Source of the DNA: JAZDRH01 sp047470865
Lineage (GTDB): Bacteria > Pseudomonadota > Gammaproteobacteria > Pseudomonadales > Pseudomonadaceae
Length of the DNA stretch: 16,549 nucleotides
Assembly: GCF_047470865.1 (NCBI RefSeq)
Contig: NZ_JAZDRH010000039.1
Location: 1 to 16,549 of the forward strand
Direction: 5' to 3'
Below the pieces are notes generated by a model that was not told the origin of the DNA, ran no database searches, and saw only the letters and a program-made list of their open reading frames with translations. Both the position numbers and the translations under genes were made by a program. Of the stretch, positions 1 through 5,897 are shown in pieces; within the stretch, counting starts at the first letter, position 1; every line of letters begins with the position of its first letter.

Positions 1-2
1 GT

Positions 3-473
3 TCTGAAGATAAATATATAGAAGTTATTTACTCATGGTATACTTTGGATGAAATAGAAAAAATAAAAAAACTATACAATATTAAATTAAATAAAACCGA
101 TCAATTGTATGTTTTTCTTAATAGTATTGGAAAGTTTTCTGCAGGCCTATTTGGAAATGAGCCGTTATTAATGTATAGTTCTGGTTGGAGTATTCGTAAT
201 CACCTGCTTTTTCAGAATGAAAGTCGAAAAGAAATTGAAGCTATAGATTCTTCTATGATCAATAAAATGCCGTTTTTTATATCAAAAGAATGTGAAACTC
301 ATTATATGTTTTTGCTGACTAGTTCAGATGCGCCTAATTTAATATATCGATATAATGAAGGTGAAGGTATAGTGGAGTCAATGGGTATTGACTTGATTTC
401 TTACTTGAAAAAAATTATTAGTGAGTATGGTTTTTTTAAAGATGGTATTTTAGATTTTAATTATTTGGTTTGA
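3..473 (+). CDS. SUKH (SMI1/KNR4-like) immunity protein, 5'-truncated by window edge
   Basis: The reading frame is open from base 3, so the true start probably lies just outside the window; a TTG at 45 is possible but would remove part of the conserved N-terminus. The protein carries the pattern LDEIEKIKKLYNI, then QLYVFLNSIGKFSAGLFG, and aligns along its length with the products at 485, 4723 and 5265. This pattern (helix with EI..IE.LY, then FL..(I/M)G..S.G.FG) fits the SMI1/KNR4, or SUKH, superfamily, whose bacterial members neutralise the nuclease toxins of polymorphic-toxin systems. It is cytoplasmic, with no signal peptide or membrane segment. By comparison with its 169-residue paralogues only about ten residues are missing. 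Family membership is inferred from the motif; the cognate toxin is not visible and may lie upstream. Confidence 0.65.
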   Translation, partial: SEDKYIEVIYSWYTLDEIEKIKKLYNIKLNKTDQLYVFLNSIGKFSAGLFGNEPLLMYSSGWSIRNHLLFQNESRKEIEAIDSSMINKMPFFISKECETHYMFLLTSSDAPNLIYRYNEGEGIVESMGIDLISYLKKIISEYGFFKDGILDFNYLV

Positions 474-484
474 GTGGTATTATA

Positions 485-994
485 ATGAATGATTTGCCTA
501 GATTAAATATTAGATTTATTAATAATTATTTTGCAAAAGGGTATTCTGTAGAAGAGATAAAGAATATTGAATATCTATATAATGTTAATATTAACCCGGA
601 ATCTCAGTTTTATAGTTTTTTATATTATTATGGACGAACTAGCACGCTAGCCTTTCTTGATAATCCATTTCTATTCTATAAAGCAGAAATGCATTTGCGC
701 GAACATATTATATTTCAGTACGAAACCACTGATAAACTCCGTGCTATTCAATATTATGAAACTTTTAGTAAAAAGGGATTTTTTATATCATGCGAGGAAA
801 GTAAAGAGTACTTTTTTATACTTACTGACTCTTATGATTGTAATTCTGTTTACTGTTATGATGCTTGCTCTTCAATGGTAATTAATACAGGTTTGACACT
901 GGAAGGGTATATTTTAAGTGTAATAAATAAATACGAATTGCTCGAAAAAAATATATTTCAAGAGTATCTGCAGGGAGATATTATTAGTATATAA
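485..994 (+). CDS. SUKH (SMI1/KNR4-like) immunity protein paralogue
   Basis: This 169-residue protein starts at ATG 485, twelve bases after the preceding stop. An upstream in-frame TTG at 470 would overlap that stop but is less likely, because starting at 485 gives exactly the length of the paralogue at 5265. It shows YSVEEIKNIEYLYNV near residue 21 and then QFYSFLYYYGR, the same framework as the three other SUKH-like genes here, but the usual G(R/K)xS-G-FG segment has diverged (RTSTLAFLD). The ribosome-binding site is weak (GAGTGG). Such proteins are known immunity factors for secreted nuclease toxins; this one has no adjacent intact toxin, so it is probably an orphan immunity gene kept after its toxin was lost. 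Confidence 0.65.
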   Translation: MNDLPRLNIRFINNYFAKGYSVEEIKNIEYLYNVNINPESQFYSFLYYYGRTSTLAFLDNPFLFYKAEMHLREHIIFQYETTDKLRAIQYYETFSKKGFFISCEESKEYFFILTDSYDCNSVYCYDACSSMVINTGLTLEGYILSVINKYELLEKNIFQEYLQGDIISI

Positions 995-1027
995 ATGTTT
1001 TATATTTTTATAATTTAGTATTCAGGG

Positions 1028-1502
1028 ATGCGAAATGTTAATTTTAATACTCTCGTTCGCAATAACGCCGTAACAGGCGTTGTAACGGGCGCATTAGGCG
1101 GACAAACGGACCTTCAAGCAGCCACCAACGCTTTACACCTTACACCGTGAAACCTTTGGCGATAAAGATACAGACCCTAACAAAGCTGCCCAGCTTACCT
1201 CACATGCCATCTTAGGCGCGGTTGTCGCCGCCGCCAATGGCGGTAATGCTGTTGCAGGTGGTAGCTCCACCGTAGCCGCCGAACTCGCAGCAGACTACTT
1301 AGCCAAATTACTAGACGATGGCAAAACTGCCCGAAACGCAGAAGGCAAGTTTGATCCAAACCTACTTGGCGAAGACGTCAAAGCCAACACCCGCGACCTA
1401 AGCTCAGCTATCGCTGCTGTCGTGGGTGGTGTAGCAGGTGACTCCGCCTTTAATGCACAAGTAGCAGGGGGTATTGGGCAGAATGCGGTTGAGAATAATT
1501 GA
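1028..1502 (+). pseudogene. cdiA: CdiA-type pretoxin (VENN) fragment, frameshifted
   Basis: This is a remnant of the conserved region just before the toxin domain of a CdiA-like exoprotein. A first frame (1028-1150) is rich in Gly, Ala, Val and Asn and ends at TGA 1148-1150. The reading continues in another frame from about 1146 (RETFGDKDTDPNKAAQL, then an Ala/Gly-rich stretch with SHAILGAVVAAANGG) and ends with GQNAVENN directly followed by TGA (1500-1502). AVENN matches the VENN motif that marks the border between the constant part of CdiA and its variable toxin. The stretch is visibly richer in G+C than the DNA on both sides, as expected of backbone cdiA sequence joined to imported AT-rich toxin modules. 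There is no secretion domain, so this is an orphan fragment and not an expressible cdiA. Confidence 0.75.
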
Positions 1503-1580
1503 CTGTCAGCAAATCAGCTTATAGAAATTCATTATGAGTTTTTAAAATGTGCTGGAGAGCCAATATGTGAAAGAAAAATC

Positions 1581-2264
1581 ATGGAAGCTGCTCATCTTAC
1601 AAGCCAAGCGCAAGATGCTGCACTATGGTGGCCTACCACTAAAGATAATGGGGCGTCTGCTGTAAATAAAGTGTTAGGTTGGATAGGTTATGGTTATGAC
1701 TTTGATACTCATTATAAAAAAATTGAAGATAATTTAAATAAAATAAATTCTGAAGAGAATGTTGTTGCTTATTTACGGAAGCACTACCCATCTGCAACAG
1801 ATGATGAGTTAAAAGCTGTAGCTCCGTTATATATTGCAGAATCAAAGGATAGCTTTGAAAAAGGAGCTAGTCGTTTTGGTTGGTCTGCTTTTGAAGGAGC
1901 AACTCTGTTTGTAGGTGCTGGGCTTTCTAAAATAAAAACTGGTAAAGATGCTATAACAAAATCAGTAAACACTTCAGCAAAGACTCTTACGGGCTCTAAA
2001 GGTAATCCTTTAAATGTAATTGACGGTACCAATAAACCAGCTCTGATCAATAATAGAACCTACTCTGGTCATTCTTTAGATCGTATGCAGCGGCAAGGTA
2101 TTACGCCAACAGTAGTTGAAAATACGATACGACCAATGAATGCTGTTGTTGGAAAAAGACCAGGAACAGCAGCATACTACGATAGAGTTAATCATATAAC
2201 AGTAATTACTGACACAAAAACAGGAGCAGTTATTACTGTTGGCTATGGGAAAATAAAACAATGA
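1581..2264 (+). CDS. Orphan CdiA C-terminal toxin (DUF4258/BECR-like nuclease domain)
   Basis: The frame is continuous with the VENN fragment upstream: it is open from 1503, right after the TGA at 1500-1502. ATG 1581 is the first ATG after that stop, with only a weak purine-rich stretch before it. The N-terminal ~140 residues, plus the 26 codons upstream (which hold a Cys pair, CAGEPIC), would be the entry domain that chooses the import route. The last ~70 residues (YSGHSLDRMQRQGI, then VVENTIRP, and a C-terminal TAAYYDRVNHITVITD followed by VITVGYGK) look like a DUF4258 domain, part of the BECR/RelE-like nuclease group. His164 and Arg168 (numbered from ATG 1581) are candidate active-site residues by analogy. 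The stop overlaps the next ATG. Without the stop it would be a normal VENN-linked toxin; as it stands it is probably silent or a recombination reservoir. Confidence 0.65.
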   Translation: MEAAHLTSQAQDAALWWPTTKDNGASAVNKVLGWIGYGYDFDTHYKKIEDNLNKINSEENVVAYLRKHYPSATDDELKAVAPLYIAESKDSFEKGASRFGWSAFEGATLFVGAGLSKIKTGKDAITKSVNTSAKTLTGSKGNPLNVIDGTNKPALINNRTYSGHSLDRMQRQGITPTVVENTIRPMNAVVGKRPGTAAYYDRVNHITVITDTKTGAVITVGYGKIKQ

Positions 2265-2563
2265 GAAAACTGTCTCTTATGAACATTGAACAATATGATA
2301 AACGTCAAGTTTCTTTGATGAAGGATATGCTATGGCTGTATTCGTCAGAAAAAATATCTTTAAAGCAATTAATTGACAATTTGGATGGTTTATTATCTTG
2401 CATAGGGTCAATTGATATTGAGTGGAAGGAAAAGTTTCATGAACACTGGTTTGTTTTAGAACAGGTATATGCTGTTTCATTATTCAGAAATGAAGTCATT
2501 GATCAAAATGATTTAGATATCCAAGAATCAATTGAACAACTTCTAAAACTACTAAATGAGTAA
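2261..2563 (+). CDS. Small immunity protein for the DUF4258-like toxin
   Basis: This 100-residue protein starts at ATG 2261, inside the stop of the toxin gene (ATGA overlap), so the two are translationally coupled. That is the classic arrangement of a cdiA-CT with its cdiI. The sequence is predicted to be nearly all helical, acidic, without membrane segments, and contains IEQYDKRQVSLMKDMLW, then LSCIGSIDIEWKEKF and VLEQVYAVSL. It looks like a recurrent family of small proteins that follow toxin tails of this kind, but I cannot name a formal family. A second ATG at 2279 lacks a ribosome-binding site, so 2261 is preferred. The immunity role is inferred from position; the protein would bind and block the toxin in the cytoplasm. 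Confidence 0.65.
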   Translation: MRKLSLMNIEQYDKRQVSLMKDMLWLYSSEKISLKQLIDNLDGLLSCIGSIDIEWKEKFHEHWFVLEQVYAVSLFRNEVIDQNDLDIQESIEQLLKLLNE

Positions 2564-2632
2564 ATGGCTTTCAGAAAAAATTGGCGGATTTAACTTCTGA
2601 GTGCAATGCCTGATGATTCTTAAGTTTTATAA

Positions 2633-2794
2633 ACTTCTTTAAATAAACATTTACAACTATATAAAGCAGGTTTTTGGAAAGTAATTGGAAATGCATCACT
2701 AAAGCAAGGTGGTGGTAAAACTACTTGGATTTTAGTGCACACAGATGTCAAAGGTAACTTAATAACTGCTTATCCAGTTGCTAATCCTAGATAA
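2633..2794 (+). pseudogene. 3' tail of a second toxin domain (truncated)
   Basis: A frame opens right after TAA 2630-2632 and encodes about 53 residues without a start codon, including LYKAGFWKVIGNASL, then KTTWILVHTDVKGN and LITAYPVANPR. It ends at TAA 2792-2794, whose last base is the first base of the next gene's ATG. The alternating hydrophobic strands and the LITAYP ending resemble the C-terminal strands of BECR/EndoU-like ribonuclease toxins, but that assignment is tentative. No pretoxin sequence or VENN motif precedes it; the stretch 2564-2632 shows nothing recognisable. Best read as the remaining end of a toxin whose 5' part was lost when modules were shuffled, leaving its immunity gene intact. 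Confidence 0.5.
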
Positions 2795-3345
2795 TGAAAA
2801 GAATCCCAAGAATTGTAGCTAGATATAAAGCTCTTGCTGAAGTTGATGAGAATTTTGAAAGCTATTTTAGCTTTTACTTAGCTATGTGCAAGTTTATAGA
2901 CGGAAATAAGCAGTTTTTTAAGGATAATCTTAAAAGTAAATGGGGGCTTGATATTTTAATGAAATTAGATTTTCAAAAATATATTCTAGAGTCACCAGAT
3001 TTGAGCTTAGTCTCTGTACGTCAACGTATAAAAGAAAGTGAAAATCTAAAGTCAGCAAGCTTACCAATGCTAATAAACAGCTATTTATGGGATTTGGTTA
3101 GGATATACTCAGATGAAGACTGCACTAGGTGTGGTAATTCAATGGCATATGTAAAAGCTATTGAAAAAAATAAAAAAGAAACTATAGTTTTAGAGTGTAC
3201 GTTCTGCGGGGCTGCTAAAAACTTAGATGGTACAACGTTTAAGACAGTTGATGGAGATTTTGTAGAAGCGATACTTCCAGTAACTCAAGATGAGATTTTG
3301 TTAGCACTAGATCAAATAAACCTACCTTATAAAGAGGAAAAATAA
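2794..3345 (+). CDS. Putative immunity protein with zinc-ribbon
   Basis: This 183-residue protein starts at ATG 2794, sharing one base with the stop of the truncated toxin tail (TAATG), the coupling expected of a toxin/immunity pair. The N-terminal ~105 residues are mostly helical and include SYFSFYLAMCKFIDGNKQFF. The C-terminal part holds two Cys-x-x-Cys pairs (C110/C113 in CTRCGN and C135/C138 in CTFCGA), a likely structural zinc-ribbon. There is no signal peptide. I do not recognise a named family. The immunity role is inferred from the position after a toxin-like tail and from lying in an array of similar genes. Base composition is AT-rich like the rest of the array. Confidence 0.5.
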   Translation: MKRIPRIVARYKALAEVDENFESYFSFYLAMCKFIDGNKQFFKDNLKSKWGLDILMKLDFQKYILESPDLSLVSVRQRIKESENLKSASLPMLINSYLWDLVRIYSDEDCTRCGNSMAYVKAIEKNKKETIVLECTFCGAAKNLDGTTFKTVDGDFVEAILPVTQDEILLALDQINLPYKEEK

Positions 3346-3350
3346 AATTT

Positions 3351-3370
3351 CTGAACATTTCTGAACATTT
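3351..3370 (+). repeat. Tandem 10-bp direct repeat
   Basis: CTGAACATTT occurs twice in a row immediately after the zinc-ribbon gene, in the 62-base gap before the next gene. It may be a replication-slippage product or a recombination scar at a module junction. No function is visible. Confidence 0.8.
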
Positions 3371-3407
3371 ATGAGGTGCAGCATAACTAAGAATTACTGG
3401 AGTTAGT

Positions 3408-4013
3408 ATGTTAGATGAAAACTGGAAAGCAGGATCTGGCATTATCGTAATATGGCATGCGATGGATAAAAATGGAAAAATTGCATTTATGTTAAATAAC
3501 TGTTTTGGAGGAGTTCCAAAACAGTTATTAAGAAAAGAAAATCTAGAAACTAGACTAGACTTGCTTAGTGAATATGTTTATGAAGAGTCTTCTGTTTATA
3601 GTTCGTATCCTGAAAATAAAAAAGGTAGTTTTTATTTGGATTACTACTCTAGTTTTATTCACTTAAGATCTGCAAAGTTAAGAAAGATTAAAATAAAAGA
3701 AGATTTAATAAATAATTTAAATATGATTTATGAGAGTAGACAGAAATCTAGTGACCTTAACTTAGCAATTAATAAAGGACTTTTTGTTTATCATGCGGTA
3801 GAAGGTACTTATGAAGGCGAGGATACAGTTGTAGGCTATGATGGTTCTACCAAAATGGGAGACTATTACAGATTTTTAGTGCCTACAAAATATGCAACAA
3901 TAGAAGACTTTCCTGTTGAGTTAAGAGATCTTATTGCTGTTTCTAATACACTTGATTTTACACAAGATAGAATTTTAGATAAAAATATTGATGAGTATTT
4001 TGAATGTGATTGA
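3408..4013 (+). CDS. Hypothetical immunity-like protein, 201 residues
   Basis: ATG 3408 is preceded by a good ribosome-binding site (CTGGAG, about six bases away). The protein has no signal peptide or membrane helix. It begins with IIVIWHAMDKNGKIAFMLNN and continues with CFGGVPKQLL, an alternating strand pattern reminiscent of cytoplasmic immunity proteins that present a D(K/E)NGxIAF strand. The C-terminal half contains YEGEDTVVGYDGSTKMGDYY and ends in an acidic stretch (LDKNIDEYFECD). I cannot assign it to a named family. It sits between two probable immunity regions with no toxin tail of its own, so it may be an immunity gene whose toxin has been deleted. Function is inferred from neighbourhood only. 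Confidence 0.45.
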   Translation: MLDENWKAGSGIIVIWHAMDKNGKIAFMLNNCFGGVPKQLLRKENLETRLDLLSEYVYEESSVYSSYPENKKGSFYLDYYSSFIHLRSAKLRKIKIKEDLINNLNMIYESRQKSSDLNLAINKGLFVYHAVEGTYEGEDTVVGYDGSTKMGDYYRFLVPTKYATIEDFPVELRDLIAVSNTLDFTQDRILDKNIDEYFECD

Positions 4014-4147
4014 TTTTTAATTCGCTTACTTTATTAAGTTATATTTTATTTTATAATTTAATGTTTAAATTTAGAGTTTTATGCATAACTTTAAGCAGGT
4101 TAATCGTATTTACTCATACAATTTCCTACAAATGAAAAGGTGACACA

Positions 4148-4276
4148 ATGAGTATCAATAGAGATGGTTTTTCGCAATATGCTGTAGACCTAGATTCTGA
4201 TGTTATTAATGTAGGGGATATAAATAAAGTTAAAAATGGGATAAGTGTCGTTGTGTGGAATGTTTTTCATTTTTAA
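4148..4276 (+). pseudogene. Truncated gene, 42 codons, interrupted before an IS remnant
   Basis: ATG 4148 follows an excellent ribosome-binding site (AAGGTGA, about five bases away), yet the reading frame ends after 42 codons (MSINRDGFSQYAVDL at the start, SVVVWNVFHF at the end). The good initiation signal with an abrupt end next to a transposase fragment suggests the 5' end of a longer immunity-like gene cut by an insertion or deletion. The 134 bases before it (4014-4147) are very AT-rich and hold nothing else recognisable. It could instead be a genuine short gene, but that is less likely. Confidence 0.4.
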
Positions 4277-4290
4277 AATAAAAGGATGCA

Positions 4291-4413
4291 AAAATCGACT
4301 ATGAACTTAGTGCTCGATTAGCCAGCGTTACATTTGCAATCAGAGAAACTTGCTATCGTTATCAAGCCAAGCTCAAAAAAGGCGCTTCACTCAATAAGCA
4401 AAAGTGGACTTAG
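4291..4413 (+). mobile_element. IS3-family (IS51-like) transposase OrfB fragment
   Basis: The frame 4291-4413 encodes about 40 residues containing LSARLASVTFAIRETCYRYQ followed by AKLKKG, then stops at TAG. The pattern (A..TF.I.ETCYRYQ.KL) is typical of the N-terminal part of the OrfB transposase of IS3-family elements of the IS51 type, just before the DDE catalytic core. The catalytic core, OrfA and terminal inverted repeats are all absent. It is therefore a dead remnant, and shows that an insertion sequence helped break up this part of the array. The next bases (4414-4493) have stops in the frame I followed and no clear identity. Confidence 0.55.
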
Positions 4414-4493
4414 CTTATTGTTATTGAGTAAAGGCAATAATGGAATCGCAGGTGTTCATGCCTAGGATGTCGCAAGTGATGTTGGAAAAATAA

Positions 4494-4712
4494 TACAAGC
4501 CGAACGAGCGGCTAGTTTATATTCGTAATGCTGATGAAATAAAAGCTCCATTTAGCTTAGAGTATGATAATAAGAAAGCTAGAACTGATGGGGTTAGGTA
4601 CTTTGATTTAGATACAGTGCGTGGTACGCCGTTGGATTTAGAAGATTTTGTAAATAGATATAAAAATATGACACTTGATATATATCATGGCTCTACTTTG
4701 CAGAAGCCATAA
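4494..4712 (+). pseudogene. C-terminal coding remnant next to a SUKH gene
   Basis: After TAA 4491-4493 the frame stays open for 72 codons with no plausible start and ends at TAA 4710-4712. It reads NERLVYIRNADEIKAPFSLE, then VRYFDLDTVRGTPLDLEDFV and a tail ending STLQKP. It stops ten bases before the ATG of the next SUKH gene, and its stop overlaps that gene's ribosome-binding site. This fits the 3' end of a toxin followed by its immunity gene. Alternatively it is the separated 3' part of the gene beginning at 4148. I do not recognise the family. Confidence 0.4.
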
Positions 4713-4722
4713 GGAAAATAGT

Positions 4723-5256
4723 ATGTTAAATAATTTAGCTCAGGAACTACATAAGAAATATCCAGAACTGGCATTTGATTCGAGTTTTGTAAGAGGCTAT
4801 TCAGAGGAGGAAATAAAAAAAATTGAACGCCTTTACGATATTGAAGTGCCATCTACTAGCCAACTATATAGTTTTTTAAAAAATATGGGAAGATGTAGTG
4901 GTGGCTTGTTTGGTGATGATACATTGTATTTTTATGTGCAACGTATGACAGTTGGGGGGCATATTAATGTACAGTACTTAATGAGGGAGGAGTTATTAGA
5001 ATTAGGGCTTATAAATGATGATAGTGAGAAAATATTTTTTGTATCTCGTCTCGCAGAAACACAATATTTCTTTTTAAAAACAAAATCAAGTATGATGGAT
5101 ATGATATATCATTATAATGAGAATACTGAAGAGATAAATGAAACAGGAATTACATTTTATCAGCATATAGATAGAATTTTATCTTATGGTCATAGTGAAT
5201 ACACATGCTCTAAAGAAGTGTTGATAAGGTTTTCTAGTGAGTTAGTTGATTTTTGA
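4723..5256 (+). CDS. SUKH (SMI1/KNR4-like) immunity protein paralogue
   Basis: This 177-residue protein is taken from ATG 4723, which has AAGGA about seven bases upstream; the longer frame reaching back to 4675 overlaps the preceding remnant and lacks such a site. The conserved framework is the clearest of the four paralogues: GYSEEEIKKIERLYDI at about residue 25, QLYSFLKNMGR, then CSGGLFGDDTLYFY and a glycine-rich GGHI. This matches the SMI1/KNR4 (SUKH) fold used by many bacterial immunity proteins. It is cytoplasmic with no membrane segment. The stop is eight bases before the next paralogue's ATG, so the two form a pair. The immunity role is inferred from family and context. Confidence 0.7.
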   Translation: MLNNLAQELHKKYPELAFDSSFVRGYSEEEIKKIERLYDIEVPSTSQLYSFLKNMGRCSGGLFGDDTLYFYVQRMTVGGHINVQYLMREELLELGLINDDSEKIFFVSRLAETQYFFLKTKSSMMDMIYHYNENTEEINETGITFYQHIDRILSYGHSEYTCSKEVLIRFSSELVDF

Positions 5257-5264
5257 GGTTTTAA

Positions 5265-5774
5265 ATGAATGAGTTAATTAGAGTTTTAAATGGCCAGTTT
5301 AATAGTTTGCGAATTAAAAGTTTTCTTCAGAAAGGTTATAGTGATGTTGAAATAGGTAAAATAGAAAATTTATATGGGTTTAAAATTAAAGACAATATAC
5401 AATTATATGAGTTTTTGAATACTATCGGAAGATGCAGTGGAGGTTTTTTTGGTAGTTCTCCTTTGATATTTTATAGTGATTTATCTATAAGGATGCATGT
5501 TGTTTTTCAAGGCCATATTAACTATGAAATGCTGTCGGCAGAAAAAGAAATAGAATGCAAAGAGGACTCTTTTATTATCTCAGTTGAAAATAATAATGAG
5601 TATTATTTTTTATATTATAAAGATGGTTTGGTGTACTGTTTTAATAAAAAAGAAGATAGAGTTGAATCAACAGGAAAAACATTTAATGAATACTTATTAA
5701 GTGTTATAGAAAGGTATAGTATCTCAGCTGACCCAGATTCTTTGTATGCTACTGGTGAACTGATTATTGTTTAA
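5265..5774 (+). CDS. SUKH (SMI1/KNR4-like) immunity protein paralogue
   Basis: This 169-residue protein starts at ATG 5265 (TGAGG at the end of the preceding gene can serve as ribosome-binding site). It carries GYSDVEIGKIENLYGF, QLYEFLNTIGR, then CSGGFFGSSPLIFY and a C-terminal VESTGKTFNEYLLSVIERY, aligning end to end with the genes at 3, 485 and 4723. The first paralogue shares FLN(S/T)IG, the (F/C)S(A/G)G(L/F)FG segment and its FYSDLSIRMH-like stretch most closely (MYSSGWSIRNH), suggesting relatively recent duplication or a shared toxin target. It is the last gene of the array; the 123 bases to the LysR gene hold only a weak short inverted repeat. Confidence 0.7.
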   Translation: MNELIRVLNGQFNSLRIKSFLQKGYSDVEIGKIENLYGFKIKDNIQLYEFLNTIGRCSGGFFGSSPLIFYSDLSIRMHVVFQGHINYEMLSAEKEIECKEDSFIISVENNNEYYFLYYKDGLVYCFNKKEDRVESTGKTFNEYLLSVIERYSISADPDSLYATGELIIV

Positions 5775-5823
5775 ATAAATAGCGGTCTTAAAATAATAGC
5801 TAGGAATGTAAAGCTTAAACTAA

Positions 5824-5844
5824 AGCGCGTAATTCTAATGCGCT
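5824..5844. repeat. Short inverted repeat between convergent genes
   Basis: AGCGC (5824-5828) pairs with GCGCT (5840-5844) around an 11-base loop, between the end of the SUKH gene and the end of the LysR gene. There is no T-run after it on either strand, so it is at most a weak terminator. Confidence 0.3.
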
Positions 5845-5897
5845 GATAATTACTAGGTTATTGGAAGAAAGATAGATAATAAACACCTGTATTTTCT

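Noticed and set aside
657..881. 74-residue frame on the + strand
   Set aside because: It lies wholly inside the SUKH gene at 485-994 in another frame and lacks a ribosome-binding site.
1500..1502. TGA after VENN as selenocysteine or recoded stop
   Set aside because: No selenocysteine insertion hairpin was seen, and CDI toxins are not known to use it; a plain nonsense mutation is simpler.
1784..2050. 88-residue minus-strand frame opposite the toxin domain
   Set aside because: It is antisense to the DUF4258-like toxin, shows no family features and has no initiation signal.
1..5774. CRISPR array or tRNA/attachment site bounding the accessory region
   Set aside because: No regularly spaced repeats, no tRNA-like cloverleaf and no integrase gene were visible.
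5775..5897. Rho-independent terminator between the SUKH gene and lysR
   Set aside because: Only a 5-bp stem with a long loop and no T-run is present; reported only as a weak inverted repeat.
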